The translations under genes and the position numbers were made by a program. The notes beneath the pieces were generated by a model. That model saw only the letters and a list, made by a program, of their open reading frames with translations, ran no database searches and was not told where the DNA came from. From positions 62,001 to 126,000 of the forward strand of contig NZ_CP113949.1 in assembly GCF_026810445.1 (NCBI RefSeq): DNA of 64,000 nt, given 5' to 3'. This stretch comes from Pseudomonas sp. BSw22131 (GTDB lineage Bacteria > Pseudomonadota > Gammaproteobacteria > Pseudomonadales > Pseudomonadaceae). Positions 35,697 through 45,682 of this stretch are shown here, piece by piece; the first letter of the stretch is position 1, and each line of letters opens with the position of its first letter.

Positions 35697-36778
35697 GTGA
35701 CCATGATTCCCCTGCCAACCCTGAACCGGCAGCGGTCGAGCGACCTGTGAACAAGAGTCCGTGGTTGCAGGCCAGCCGTCTGGCTTTTATCGGGCTGTAC
35801 GTGGTCACGGTGTTCGCGGCGCTGAGTTGGGCGATATCCAATGTGCGTCAGATCGACCCGCAGAACCGCGCTGTGGTGTTTCGGATGGGCGCGCTGGATC
35901 GCGTGCAAAACGCCGGGCTGCTAGTGGCCTGGCCGCAGCCGTTCGAGCAAGTGGTACTGCTGCCTTCGGCTGATCGGGTAATCGAGCGCCATGTCGAAAC
36001 GTTGCTGCGCTCATCGACCGCGCTGGCGGCGGACAAGGTCGCCAGCTTCGCCACGCCGATGAGTGACGCACTGGCTGGGTCGGGCTTTCTGCTGACCGGC
36101 GATGCCGGCGTCGTGCAGCTGGATGTGACGGTGTACTACAAAGTCATCGACCCGCGTGCCTTTGTGCTACAGGGCGCACACGTTCTGCCAGCGCTGGATC
36201 GGTTGGTTACACGCAGTGCCGTGGCACTCACGGCTGCACGGGATCTGGACACTATTTTGGTGGCGCGTCCTGAGCTGGTCGGTGCCGACAGCCAATCAGC
36301 CGAGCGGCGCGAGCGCTTGCGTGGCGATCTGGTGCAAGGCATCAACCTGCGCCTCAACGAGCTGACCGCGACCGGTGCGGGCGTGGGCATCGAAGTGGCG
36401 CGGGTCGATGTGCAATCGAGTCTGCCAACGGCGGCCGTCAACGCGTTCAACGCAGTACTGACTGCCAGCCAGCAAGCGGATCAAGCGGTGGCCAACGCAC
36501 GCACCGACGCCGAAAAACTCAATCAGACGGCTAATCAGCAGGCCGACCGCACCGTGCAGGTCGCCCATGCTCAAGGCTCCGAGCGGCTGGCCAAGGCGCA
36601 AACCGACACCGCCACCGTTACAGGCCTTGCGCAGTCGATTCAGAACAGAAGCGACCCCGGCTTGATGCAGCGAATCTACCGTGAGCGTGTGCCAAAGATT
36701 TTGGGTCAGGCTGGTTCAGTCACGACGGTTAACCCCAAAGACGATTCCCGACTGATCATCCAGGGAGCAGATAAATGA
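35693..36778 (+). CDS. SPFH protein, HflK-like
   Basis: A 361-residue band-7 protein with one membrane helix at about residues 30-50, then an SPFH domain (PQNRAVVFRMGALDRVQNAG) and a C-terminal coiled coil. It overlaps both neighbours by 4 bp (ATGA), so the four genes are made together. Together with the preceding HflC-like protein it would form a mixed ring in the membrane. Confidence 0.87.
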   Translation: MSDHDSPANPEPAAVERPVNKSPWLQASRLAFIGLYVVTVFAALSWAISNVRQIDPQNRAVVFRMGALDRVQNAGLLVAWPQPFEQVVLLPSADRVIERHVETLLRSSTALAADKVASFATPMSDALAGSGFLLTGDAGVVQLDVTVYYKVIDPRAFVLQGAHVLPALDRLVTRSAVALTAARDLDTILVARPELVGADSQSAERRERLRGDLVQGINLRLNELTATGAGVGIEVARVDVQSSLPTAAVNAFNAVLTASQQADQAVANARTDAEKLNQTANQQADRTVQVAHAQGSERLAKAQTDTATVTGLAQSIQNRSDPGLMQRIYRERVPKILGQAGSVTTVNPKDDSRLIIQGADK

Positions 36779-38742
36779 GTGGCGAAGCCGTTCACACCCA
36801 TGCCGAGCCATCCCAAGACGGAGCTGCTCACGGCAAGCCAGCGGCGCCCGTCAGCATGCTCACCAGCGCCGAGCAACGCAGCGCGGCCCGGCAACTGACG
36901 CTGGCCATGCTCGCACTCGGTTTGTTGGCGTTGGGGCTGATCTGGCGATTTTTTGCACCCGAGCAAGTGGGCGTGAGCCAGCTGCTGCTGGGCGCTGCCT
37001 CCCTGTTGGTGGCGATTCCGGTGGTCAGCGCCGGTTGGCACAGCTTGCGTTACCCGAGCCTGCACGGCATCACCGATCAACTGATCGCTCTGGCGATGCT
37101 GGGGGCCTGGGCCACGGGTGATCTGATGACCGCCGCCTTGCTGCCGATCATCATGATTTTCGGTCACGTACTGGAAGAGCGCAGTGTGATTGGCTCGCAG
37201 GAGGCGATTCAGGCGCTCGGCAAACTCACGCGCAGCCACGCCCGGTTGGTGACTGCCGACGGCTCGATACGCGAGGTCGATAACGGCACGCTGGTGGCGG
37301 GCGATCAAGTTGAAGTGCGCGCCGGAGATCGGGTGCCGGCGGACGGCCGCGTGATCTCCGGCCAAGCCAGCCTCGACACCGCGCCGATCACCGGCGAGTC
37401 GGTGCCGCTGGAGGCGAGGGCGGGCATGGATGTGTTCGGCGGCGCGATCAACCTTGATGGCCTGCTGAGGATTGAAGTCACGCGTATTGGCAACGAGTCG
37501 ACGCTGGGCAAGGTCATTGCGTTGATGCAGAACGCCGAGCGCTCCAAACCGCCTATCACCCGTTTGCTCGAACGTTATGCCGGCAGTTACATGGTGTTGG
37601 TGTTGCTGATCGCAGCCGTGACGTGGTTCATCACCAATAACGCACAAGCGATGCTCGCCGTGCTGGTTGCGGCGTGCCCATGTGCGCTGGTGCTGTCGGC
37701 GCCGGCAACAGCGATTGCTGGCATCGCGGTTGCGGCGCGCCATGGGATTTTGATTCGCAGTTCGGCGTTTCTCGAGGAGCTTGCTGACCTCACGTCGCTG
37801 GTGGTGGATAAAACCGGGACGCTGACCTTCGGCAGTTTGCGGCTCCAATCGGTCCAGGCGGTCAACGGTGAGCCTGAAGGCGTGTTGTCGTTGGCGGCCA
37901 GTCTGGGCGCGGCGAGCAGCCACCCGGTCAGCCGTGCACTGGCCTTACTTGTGAACAAGGATCAGTTGCTGCCGCTCGAGGATATACGGGAACGCCAAGG
38001 CTTGGGCGTGGTTGCCCGCACGCCTCATGGCGAGGCTGCTCTGGGTCGCCCGGAGTTGTTCGAGCAACTGGGCATTGCGACCACGGCGGTGCCTGATCAC
38101 GATGGACCAATTGCAGGTCTGGCGGTCAATGGTGCGTTTGTGGCCTGGCTGTTATTGGCCGACAGCCTAAAGCCGGAAGCACGGCAGGCACTGGCTGAGT
38201 TGCGGGAGTTGGGCATGGGCCGTCAACTGTTGCTCACCGGCGACAGGCAAAGCGTTGCCGACAGCGTGGGTCGGGAAGTGGGCATCAGCGACATCGAAGC
38301 GCAGGCGTTGCCAGAGGACAAACTCAACCGGGTGATGGGCGAAATAAAAAATGGTTTTCGGCCGATGGTGGTTGGCGACGGTATCAATGATTCGTTGGCG
38401 CTGAAGGCAGGCGTGGTGGGTGTCGCGATGGGAGCGGGCGGGGCTGATATTGCTTTGGCTTCAGCTGACATCGTGCTGATCGGCAGCGACCTGCGTCGCC
38501 TTGGTACGTGCGTGCGTTTGAGTCGTCAGTGCCGACATACTCTTCAGGTCAACGTGATCATCGGACTGGGCTGGACGCTGGCCATCGTTGCGCTCGCGGC
38601 CTTCGGTGTTTTAGGGGCTGCTGGCGCGATGATTGCGGCGGTTTTGCACAACCTCAGCACGTTATTGGTATTGGGCAACGCGGGTCGCTTGTTGCGTTTT
38701 CATGAGCCGATCGCAAAATTTCATAATTCTCCTCAGGCTTGA
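36775..38742 (+). CDS. Heavy-metal P1B-type ATPase
   Basis: A 655-residue metal-transporting P-type ATPase. The actuator loop has TGES, the membrane metal site is CPC (AACPCALVLS), the phosphorylation motif is DKTGT, the HP motif SSHPVS and the hinge GDGIND. It has no N-terminal HMA domain with CxxC, only a short His-containing tail (VHTHAEPSQ). P1B pumps export copper, zinc, cadmium or lead; CPC is shared by copper and zinc pumps, so the ion cannot be fixed. Fusion into an SPFH operon suggests the pump works in a membrane microdomain. Confidence 0.92.
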   Translation: MSGEAVHTHAEPSQDGAAHGKPAAPVSMLTSAEQRSAARQLTLAMLALGLLALGLIWRFFAPEQVGVSQLLLGAASLLVAIPVVSAGWHSLRYPSLHGITDQLIALAMLGAWATGDLMTAALLPIIMIFGHVLEERSVIGSQEAIQALGKLTRSHARLVTADGSIREVDNGTLVAGDQVEVRAGDRVPADGRVISGQASLDTAPITGESVPLEARAGMDVFGGAINLDGLLRIEVTRIGNESTLGKVIALMQNAERSKPPITRLLERYAGSYMVLVLLIAAVTWFITNNAQAMLAVLVAACPCALVLSAPATAIAGIAVAARHGILIRSSAFLEELADLTSLVVDKTGTLTFGSLRLQSVQAVNGEPEGVLSLAASLGAASSHPVSRALALLVNKDQLLPLEDIRERQGLGVVARTPHGEAALGRPELFEQLGIATTAVPDHDGPIAGLAVNGAFVAWLLLADSLKPEARQALAELRELGMGRQLLLTGDRQSVADSVGREVGISDIEAQALPEDKLNRVMGEIKNGFRPMVVGDGINDSLALKAGVVGVAMGAGGADIALASADIVLIGSDLRRLGTCVRLSRQCRHTLQVNVIIGLGWTLAIVALAAFGVLGAAGAMIAAVLHNLSTLLVLGNAGRLLRFHEPIAKFHNSPQA

Positions 38743-39017
38743 TAATCAGGCGCTTGGCTGAAACGCGCCGGTATTGCAGCACTCGCTAAGTATAAAAATG
38801 CGCTTGAGCCTTGAAGAACTCTGTTACAAATTATCCACAGTCATGAGGAGGGTGTTCCATCGCAGGCATTAATTTGGCTCGAATCCCTGGGGGCACGGGG
38901 CAGTACCCGGAACGTTGATTCATGCAGTTCTCCTAGAGCTTATCGCCTGACGGATCCTGTCTGGAGTCCGATGTGGGACTACCCTTTTCTAAGTTTCTGG
39001 ATCAGGGGGTTTTCTCA

Positions 39018-40202
39018 ATGCTCGCGCACTTGCCACCGGCCTTACAGAATCTTCATTTACCGCTCCGGCTAAAACTCTGGGACGGCCACGAATTCGATCT
39101 GGGGCCGACGCCCAAGGTCACCATCGTCGTAAAAGATCCGCTGCTGGTGTCCGGTTTCTCCCACCCAAGCCTTGGTTTGCTGGGCAGTGCTTTTGTCGAA
39201 GGGCGGCTTGAGCTCGAGGGTTCCATCACGGAAGTGGTCCGCGTCTGTGATCAGCTCACCAAGGCGCTGGGGGACGAGGAAGGGGATAATCTCCCCGTGC
39301 GCACCGAGCACGACAAAGAGACCGATGCTGCTTCGATCTCTTATCACTACGACCTTTCCAACGCGTTTTATCAGCTCTGGCTCGACAAGGAGATGGTGTA
39401 TTCCTGCGCCTACTTCAAGACCGGCAACGAGACGCTTGAGCAGGCGCAGCAGGACAAATTCCATCATCTGTGCCGCAAGCTCAGGCTCCAGCCGGGAGAG
39501 TACTTGCTGGACGTCGGTTGCGGTTGGGGTGGTCTGGCGAGGTTTGCCGCGCGCGAGTACGGCGTGAAAGTGTTCGGTATCACCCTGAGCCAGGAGCAAT
39601 TGTCGCTCGCTCAAGAGCGGGTCAGGGCTGAGGCGCTGGAGAGCCAGGTCGAATTACAACTGCTGGATTATCGCGATCTGCCGCAGGATGGACGCTTTGA
39701 CAAGGTGGTCAGCGTCGGGATGTTCGAACACGTCGGCCACGCTAATCTGGAGCTTTACGCCAAATGCCTGTTTGGGGCGGTGAAGGAGGGCGGTCTGGTG
39801 ATGAACCACGGCATCACCGCCAAGCACACGGATGGCCGCCCGGTGGGGCGCGGGGCTGGAGATTTCATCGACCGTTATGTCTTCCCGAACGGCGAATTGC
39901 CCCATCTTTCGATGATCACTGCGCACATCAGCGAGACCGGGCTTGAGGTGGTGGACGTGGAAAGTTTGCGTCTCCACTATGCCAAAACACTGGATCACTG
40001 GAGTGCCCGGCTGGAGAAGAAGCTTGATGTTGCTGCGGCCATGGTCCCGGAACAGGCGCTGCGTATCTGGCGCTTATACCTGGCGGGCTGTGCGTATGCG
40101 TTCTCTCAGGGCTGGATCAACTTGCACCAGATACTGGCAGTGAAGCCGCTGCCTGATGGCAGTCACACGCTGCCCCTGACGCGAGAAGATATTTACAGGT
40201 AA
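39018..40202 (+). CDS. Cyclopropane-fatty-acyl-phospholipid synthase-family methyltransferase
   Basis: A 394-residue SAM-dependent methyltransferase of the CFA family. The SAM site is LLDVGCGWGGLARFAA, and the catalytic region has VSVGMFEHVGH and GDFIDRYVFPNGELPH. The ATG at 39018 is preferred for its GGGGG upstream; an ATG at 38973 would add 15 residues. CFA enzymes methylate double bonds in membrane phospholipids. Pseudomonas species often have more than one homologue, so this may be cfaB-like or a related lipid methyltransferase. Confidence 0.85.
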   Translation: MLAHLPPALQNLHLPLRLKLWDGHEFDLGPTPKVTIVVKDPLLVSGFSHPSLGLLGSAFVEGRLELEGSITEVVRVCDQLTKALGDEEGDNLPVRTEHDKETDAASISYHYDLSNAFYQLWLDKEMVYSCAYFKTGNETLEQAQQDKFHHLCRKLRLQPGEYLLDVGCGWGGLARFAAREYGVKVFGITLSQEQLSLAQERVRAEALESQVELQLLDYRDLPQDGRFDKVVSVGMFEHVGHANLELYAKCLFGAVKEGGLVMNHGITAKHTDGRPVGRGAGDFIDRYVFPNGELPHLSMITAHISETGLEVVDVESLRLHYAKTLDHWSARLEKKLDVAAAMVPEQALRIWRLYLAGCAYAFSQGWINLHQILAVKPLPDGSHTLPLTREDIYR

Positions 40203-40261
40203 ATGATTGCGGCGGATGAGCCTCGCCAAGGCAAGCCTCCAACAGGGATGGCCGTCGCTTT

Positions 40262-40303
40262 TGTAGGAGTTGACTAGCCAGCGCGAGGCCGCGAAGGGGC
40301 GAA
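40262..40303. repeat. Partial REP-like sequence
   Basis: TTGTAGGAGTTGACTAGCCAGCGCGAGGCCGCG has the Pseudomonas REP start (GTAGGAG) and the GCGAGGCCGCG core, but no full mirror arm. It sits just past the stop of the minus-strand cardiolipin synthase. Confidence 0.45.
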
Positions 40304-40312
40304 ATCAGCGAC

Positions 40313-41752
40313 TCAAAGAATCGGTGATATCAATCGCGCTATGCGCATTCCCAATTGTTGGAGGTGGTGCGTCTCTTTGCTTTCTTCCAGCGACACCTCA
40401 TGGGCCAGCGCGAAGTCGGCGTTGAGCATCTGTTCCACCTGCCGGGCAAAATTCTCGTCTACGGTCAGCAGCATTAATTCGAAATTCAGGCGGAAGGATC
40501 GGTTGTCCATGTTTGCGCTGCCGATGGCGGTGATTTCGTTATCCACCAGCACCACTTTCTGATGCAGGAAGCCGGGTTTATAACGAAAGATCCTGACACC
40601 CGCTCGTACCGCTTCAAAAGCAAACAGGCTGGACGCTGCATACACCACGTAGTGGTCTGGCCGCGAGGGCAACAAGATGCGCACATCCACGCCCCGCAAG
40701 ACCGCCAGCAGAAGCGCGGCAGACACGGCTTCGTCAGGGATGAAATACGGCGTGGTGATCCACACTCGTTCGGTCGCCGCATGAATCGCTTCGACGAAAA
40801 ACAGCGAGCAGGTTTCTTGGGGGTCAGCCGGGCCGCTTGCAAGAAACTGGCAGAGCACGCCGTCCTCAGGGTACGACTCCGGCAGGATCAGCGGTGGCAG
40901 TTCGCGTGTTGCCCAGAACCAGTCTTCGGCGAATGACTCTTGCAGGCACGCTACCACCGGACCTACGACCGCCACATGAGTATCCCGCCATGGCGCGAGC
41001 GGCGGCTTCAGACCCAAGTACTCATCGCCCACGTTGTGTCCGCCCACAAAGCCCGTTTCGCCGTCTACTACCACGATCTTGCGGTGGTTACGGAAGTTGA
41101 TCTGGAACCGATTCAACCAGCCACTGCGCGTGGCGAACGCCTTGATTTGCACGCCACCCGACCGCAGCTTTTCGATGTAGCTGGCGGGTAGCGCGTGGCT
41201 GCCAATGCGGTCGTACAGGACATGAACTGATACGCCTTCGGCAGCCTTCTCCAGCAGCAATGCCTGCAAGCGGCGGCCGAGGTCATCGTCATGGATGATG
41301 AAGAACTGCACAAGCACCGCTTGTTTCGCACGGCCGATGGCTTCGAAGATGGCGGCAAACGTAGCCTCTCCATTGATCAGCAATCGAACTTCGTTGTTAG
41401 CAAGGCACGGCACGCGGCCCAGTTTGGGCATTGCGCGTAGCGACTCGTAAGCCGGTGAATGCCGCGCGGCGACAGCTTCCTCAATCCAGGGCCGCCAGTT
41501 CAGATCGACGATGGCGTTACGCATCTCACGGTTGGCTTGGCGTCGCGCTTTGATATACCCGTCGAACGAGCTTCGGCCGAACACCAGGTAGGGAATCAAG
41601 GAGAGGTAAGGAATGAAAATCAACGGCATGGCCCAGGCAATAGAGCCCTGAGCGGTGCGCACGGTCAAAAGCGCGTGAATCGCGGCTATGATGCCCAGCA
41701 GGTGAGTAAAGCCAATGACGTAGCCAAAGAAATACGGGCTGTGATAGTCCAT
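40313..41752 (-). CDS. cls: Cardiolipin synthase (PLD superfamily)
   Basis: A 479-residue membrane enzyme that condenses two phosphatidylglycerol molecules into cardiolipin. Two N-terminal membrane helices precede two phospholipase D catalytic motifs, [17 protein letters not shown] and [18 protein letters not shown], each with the HxKxxxxD pattern. The ATG at 41752 has AAGG upstream; a TTG at 41758 is the alternative. Length and motifs match ClsA. Confidence 0.92.
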   Translation of the reverse strand: MDYHSPYFFGYVIGFTHLLGIIAAIHALLTVRTAQGSIAWAMPLIFIPYLSLIPYLVFGRSSFDGYIKARRQANREMRNAIVDLNWRPWIEEAVAARHSPAYESLRAMPKLGRVPCLANNEVRLLINGEATFAAIFEAIGRAKQAVLVQFFIIHDDDLGRRLQALLLEKAAEGVSVHVLYDRIGSHALPASYIEKLRSGGVQIKAFATRSGWLNRFQINFRNHRKIVVVDGETGFVGGHNVGDEYLGLKPPLAPWRDTHVAVVGPVVACLQESFAEDWFWATRELPPLILPESYPEDGVLCQFLASGPADPQETCSLFFVEAIHAATERVWITTPYFIPDEAVSAALLLAVLRGVDVRILLPSRPDHYVVYAASSLFAFEAVRAGVRIFRYKPGFLHQKVVLVDNEITAIGSANMDNRSFRLNFELMLLTVDENFARQVEQMLNADFALAHEVSLEESKETHHLQQLGMRIARLISPIL

Positions 41753-41924
41753 GCGCAACCTTGCTCCAAGGCCTTTTTGATGTTTAACAGACCACAGCGG
41801 CTGAGGATTGTCGCTATTTTATTCGCGGTGCAACTGGTTACTCGATTCATCGTCTAAGCGTCATTGTCTGGTGTCTGGCCAACGCCGGGTTCGAACTGCT
41901 GCATGCACACATGGGAAGAGATAA

Positions 41925-42446
41925 ATGAAGAAGCGCTTAGTGGCGTTGGTGGTCTGTCTGGCGGTACCTTTTGCACAGGCGCAGGTGCTACAACCTGGTT
42001 TGTGGGAGCTGACGTCGAGCAACATGCTGGTGGATGGGCAGCAGCTTCCGGATATGCAGGTGATGCTCAATCAACTACAGCTCATGGCGCCGCAACAACG
42101 CGCTGCCATGGAGCAAATGCTGGAGAAACAAGGAGTTACCCTAGGTGGTAAGGGCGTTCGTATTTGTCTTACGCCTGAGCAGGTGAAAAGCGAGCAAATC
42201 CCGCTACAAGATCCGAAGTCCGGTTGTACGCAGCAAGTCACCGAGCGTAACGGGGCTAACTGGAAGTTCAAGTTCAGTTGTCCCCGGGCTCAAGGCACCG
42301 GAACCGCGCAATTTTTGAGTGATCGCGAGTTCAACAGTCACGTTGTCGGCTCGTTCAACGCAACCGGCCAGCAACAGAATGGCAGCATGGACACGCGTGC
42401 TGTCTGGCTAGGTCAGCAATGCGGTGCGGTTAAGCCTCGCACCTGA
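41925..42446 (+). CDS. DUF3617-family secreted protein
   Basis: A 173-residue protein with a Sec signal (MKKRLVALVVCLAVPFAQAQ) and the DUF3617 fold (LQPGLWELTSSN, then CLTPEQ and a cysteine pair). The family is common in Proteobacteria and has no known function. It is a single gene followed by a good terminator. Confidence 0.85.
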   Translation: MKKRLVALVVCLAVPFAQAQVLQPGLWELTSSNMLVDGQQLPDMQVMLNQLQLMAPQQRAAMEQMLEKQGVTLGGKGVRICLTPEQVKSEQIPLQDPKSGCTQQVTERNGANWKFKFSCPRAQGTGTAQFLSDREFNSHVVGSFNATGQQQNGSMDTRAVWLGQQCGAVKPRT

Positions 42447-42470
42447 TCTGATACCCACCGATCCCCAAAT

Positions 42471-42491
42471 GCCCCAGAAATTGGGGCGTTT
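42471..42491 (+). terminator. Rho-independent terminator after the DUF3617 gene
   Basis: GCCCCA-GAAAT-TGGGGC forms a 6-bp GC-rich stem followed by GTTTT, 25 bp past the stop. Confidence 0.7.
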
Positions 42492-42644
42492 TGCTGTGCG
42501 GTGGAACATTACCACCAACGTCACGTGTTCCACGTGGAACATGTCGTTGTTTCAGCTCGATTTTTCCGTAGGGGAATGGGCCTTCTAGTTATCAAAAATT
42601 TCACCAAAGCCGGGGAAAGATTCACCTTCAGCGATGAAATGGCA

Positions 42645-42659
42645 TGTTATACAGTAACT
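42645..42659. promoter_or_regulatory. Weaker Zur-like operator before the amidase
   Basis: TGTTATACAGTAACT keeps the outer GTTA/TAAC halves but not the inner positions. It lies about 52 bp before the ATG at 42711, at a repressor position. Paralogous amidase genes in Pseudomonas zinc regulons support the call. Confidence 0.5.
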
Positions 42660-42710
42660 ATAATCGCCATTGTCATCTGAGCAGAAATGCTCGATTTTCC
42701 GGTAAATTCC

Positions 42711-43949
42711 ATGCATCGACGTCAAATGCTGCTCAACATGCTTCTGGCCAGCGCCGCTTTGGCGCTGCCGTTTAGCGCAAACGCCACGCAGATTCGCAAC
42801 GCGCGGTTATGGCGCTCGGATAACAAGCTGCGGTTGGTGTTCGATCTAAGTGGGCCGGTGCAGTACAGGACGTTCACCCTGAGCGCACCGGAGCGGATAA
42901 TCATCGACTTTAGCGGGTCGCGGCTCGAGGGAAACTTCAATCAGCTGGTCCTTGAGAACACGCCCATCAAAGCCATTCGCTCCGGGCATTTTGGTCAAGG
43001 GGACACACGCATCGTGCTGGACCTTGCGAAGGCGGTGCCGCTTAACAGTTTTGTGCTTGGCCCGGAAGGTTCCCAAGGCCATCGACTGGTGCTGGACCTT
43101 GGCGCTGATGCTCCGCATGCGCCGATGCAAATGGCCGCTGCACCGCTGGTTAAGCCTTCCGCGCCTGAGCCTGCTCCGGACAGAAGGCGGTCAAAGCGCG
43201 ACATCATGGTGGTCGTCGATGCCGGGCATGGCGGTAAAGACCCCGGTGCGATAGGGGCTAAAGGTGAGCGCGAGAAGGATGTGGTGTTGTCCATCGCGCA
43301 ACTGCTGGCCAAACGCTTGAAGCGTGAGAAGGGCTTCGATGTGCGCTTGGTGCGCAACGATGACTTCTTCGTGCCGCTGCGAAAGCGCGTGGACATTGCC
43401 CATAAATACAACGCCGACATGTTCATCTCGGTACATGCGGACGCTGCACCGCGCCTGACAGCTTCTGGCGCTTCTGTTTTCGCGTTGTCGGAAGGCGGCG
43501 CTACGTCGGCCACTGCCCGCTACATGGCGCAACGCGAGAACGGTGTCGACCTGATTGGTGCGACCAGCCTGCTCAATCTCAAGGATAAAGACCCGATGCT
43601 TGCAGGCGTTATTCTCGACATGTCCATGAGCGCTACCATCACCGCCAGCTTGCAGTTGGGCAATACCATCCTCGGCAGTTTGCAGGGCATCACCGACCTG
43701 CATCAGAAACGCGTCGAGCAAGCCGGTTTTGCGGTGCTCAAATCCCCTGATGTGCCGTCGATCCTGGTCGAAACCGGGTTTATCTCCAACGCCCGCGACA
43801 GCCAGCGTCTGGTGACTGCGCGGCATCAACAAGCGGTAGCGGATGGCTTGTTCGAAGGCATGAAGCGTTATTTCGAACGCAATCCGCCAGTGGGTTCGTA
43901 CGTGGCCTGGCGGCAGGAGCAGAAAGCTGCGGAACAGGGCATCGTGTGA
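42711..43949 (+). CDS. N-acetylmuramoyl-L-alanine amidase (AmiC-like, probably Zur-regulated)
   Basis: A 412-residue periplasmic amidase with an AMIN domain at about residues 30-130 and an Amidase_3 catalytic domain from about 165. The latter begins MVVVDAGHGGKDPGAIG and continues with ISVHADA and PSILVETGFISN, giving the zinc-ligating His and Glu residues. The signal starts MHRRQMLL (possible Tat, RR) and ends at ANA-T. It cleaves septal peptidoglycan. It is an amidase beside COG0523 genes with Zur-like boxes; Pseudomonas zinc regulons contain such an amidase paralogue. The ATG at 42687 is an alternative start. Confidence 0.88.
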   Translation: MHRRQMLLNMLLASAALALPFSANATQIRNARLWRSDNKLRLVFDLSGPVQYRTFTLSAPERIIIDFSGSRLEGNFNQLVLENTPIKAIRSGHFGQGDTRIVLDLAKAVPLNSFVLGPEGSQGHRLVLDLGADAPHAPMQMAAAPLVKPSAPEPAPDRRRSKRDIMVVVDAGHGGKDPGAIGAKGEREKDVVLSIAQLLAKRLKREKGFDVRLVRNDDFFVPLRKRVDIAHKYNADMFISVHADAAPRLTASGASVFALSEGGATSATARYMAQRENGVDLIGATSLLNLKDKDPMLAGVILDMSMSATITASLQLGNTILGSLQGITDLHQKRVEQAGFAVLKSPDVPSILVETGFISNARDSQRLVTARHQQAVADGLFEGMKRYFERNPPVGSYVAWRQEQKAAEQGIV

Positions 43950-43981
43950 CTTCCCTCCAACGCTGCAGCGTTGTCGGCTAA

Positions 43982-44374
43982 CTAGCGACACCCCGTCAAT
44001 CGGTCGCAAATGACTTTACTGTGGATGCCACTCGAACTGGATATCCGCGTAACGGACGTCCAGCCGACTTTGCGCACCCATCCCGCCCAGACCTCGCCGT
44101 CTGAGGCTACGCCGGTAAAAAATGTCAGTTGCCCGTATCGGCTGTTGGTTTGCGCCCAGCGTCGATGGCTCGACGCTTCGTAGCCGCGCATAAACAGCGT
44201 CGTGCCGGCCATTGCGACGCTGTAGCTGTTGCCATAGTCATCCTGACAAGCCAGTAGCGAAACGCTGCGCGTGCACAGCGCTAGCTCCGGACGGATCGAA
44301 GGTGGCGCCGCTAGCACCGGTGTAACTGCAAGCAGCAGCACCCAACCACTGAAAAAGGCAAAAGCGCGAGGCAT
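43982..44374 (-). CDS. Small secreted protein divergent from a COG0523 gene
   Basis: 130 residues with a Sec signal (MPRAFAFFSGWVLLLAVTPVLAA) and four cysteines in the mature part (LCTRSVSLLACQDDYGNSYS; CDRLTGC at the end). I do not recognise a family. The gene starts 37 bp from the Zur-like box at 44411, which it shares with the GTPase at 44463, so it may also be zinc-controlled. Confidence 0.7.
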   Translation of the reverse strand: MPRAFAFFSGWVLLLAVTPVLAAPPSIRPELALCTRSVSLLACQDDYGNSYSVAMAGTTLFMRGYEASSHRRWAQTNSRYGQLTFFTGVASDGEVWAGWVRKVGWTSVTRISSSSGIHSKVICDRLTGCR

Positions 44375-44410
44375 GGAAAGGCTCTTGAAAAAGAAGTAGC
44401 GCACGTGTGT

Positions 44411-44425
44411 TGTTATACTATAACG
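44411..44425. promoter_or_regulatory. Zur-type operator between a secreted protein and a COG0523 gene
   Basis: TGTTATACTATAACG has the same GTTATACTATAAC 13-base core as the box at 2120. It lies 38 bp before the ATG at 44463 and can control both divergent genes. Confidence 0.85.
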
Positions 44426-44462
44426 TAAAAAGCACCTGAAGCTGCTACTTGATGAGACCGCC

Positions 44463-45665
44463 ATGAACCGCCTTCCCGTTACCGTTCTGTCCGGCTTTCT
44501 CGGCGCCGGTAAAAGCACGCTGCTCAACCATGTGCTGCGCAACCGAGAGCAATTACGCGTTGCTGTGATCGTCAACGACATGAGCGAAATCAACATCGAC
44601 GGCGGCGCCGTGCAACGCGACGTCAGCCTGAATCGCGCAGAAGAAAAGCTCGTCGAAATGAGCAACGGCTGTATCTGCTGCACACTGCGTGAAGACCTGC
44701 TCGAAGAGGTTGGAAGGCTGGCCAGGGATGGACGCTTCGATTACCTGCTGATCGAGTCCACTGGCATCTCCGAACCTTTGCCAGTGGCCGAAACCTTCAC
44801 CTTTCGTGGCGAGGATGGTCAAAGCCTGGCTGACGTCGCGCGTCTGGACACGATGGTCACCGTGGTCGATGGCATGAATTTTCTGCGGGACTATCAAGAG
44901 GCCGACAGCCTGGCCAGCCGGGGAGAAACCCTGGGTGAGGATGATGAGCGTTCGATAACTGATTTGCTGATCGAGCAGGTCGAGTTCGCTGACGTCATCC
45001 TCGTGAGCAAAATCGATCTGATCAGCTCCAGCGAGCGCCTGGAGCTAATGGCGATTCTGCAACGACTCAACGGCGAGGCCGAGATAATCCCGATGGTCAT
45101 GGGCGAAGTACCGTTGGCAAAAATTCTTGATACCGGTCGATTCGACTTCGAGCGTGCTGCCCAGGCGCCCGGCTGGCTCAAGGAACTGCGCGGCGAGCAC
45201 ACGCCAGAGACCCAAGCGTACGGGATTGCGTCAACCGCCTACCGGGCACGGCGGCCGTTCCACCCTGAGCGCTTCTTCAATTTCGTCAATCAGGAGTGGG
45301 ACAACGGCAAACTGCTGCGCTCCAAAGGCTTCTTCTGGCTGGCGAGCAAGCACCAGGATGCTGGCAGTTGGTCACAGGCGGGAGGCTTGATGCGTCATGG
45401 TTTTGCCGGTCGTTGGTGGCGTTTCGTGCCCAAGGCGCATTGGCCGCAAGACGCTGAAGACACTCAGGCAATCATGAAAAACTGGACAGAACAGACCGGT
45501 GATTGCCGTCAGGAGCTAGTATTCATCGGGCAGCACATGGATTTCAAACAACTCACTGCACAGCTGGACGATTGCCTGCTCACCGATGCCGAACTGGCGC
45601 TCGGCGTTGAAGGATGGGCCCACCTGCACGACCCATTTGGCGATTGGGATCAAGCCGCTGCCTGA
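44463..45665 (+). CDS. COG0523/CobW-family GTPase, ZigA-like zinc metallochaperone
   Basis: A 400-residue G3E GTPase. The P-loop is [11 protein letters not shown], the metal motif CICC at 70-73, followed by ESTGISEP. In place of NKxD it has SKID in VILVSKIDL, which some ZigA/YciC members also show. The C-terminal CobW domain contains [12 protein letters not shown] and [11 protein letters not shown] perfect Zur core box lies immediately upstream. ZigA-type proteins move zinc to client proteins when zinc is scarce. It is the best zigA candidate in the window, but the symbol is not certain. Confidence 0.9.
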   Translation: MNRLPVTVLSGFLGAGKSTLLNHVLRNREQLRVAVIVNDMSEINIDGGAVQRDVSLNRAEEKLVEMSNGCICCTLREDLLEEVGRLARDGRFDYLLIESTGISEPLPVAETFTFRGEDGQSLADVARLDTMVTVVDGMNFLRDYQEADSLASRGETLGEDDERSITDLLIEQVEFADVILVSKIDLISSSERLELMAILQRLNGEAEIIPMVMGEVPLAKILDTGRFDFERAAQAPGWLKELRGEHTPETQAYGIASTAYRARRPFHPERFFNFVNQEWDNGKLLRSKGFFWLASKHQDAGSWSQAGGLMRHGFAGRWWRFVPKAHWPQDAEDTQAIMKNWTEQTGDCRQELVFIGQHMDFKQLTAQLDDCLLTDAELALGVEGWAHLHDPFGDWDQAAA

Positions 45666-45682
45666 CGTGTTACCGGCTGACC

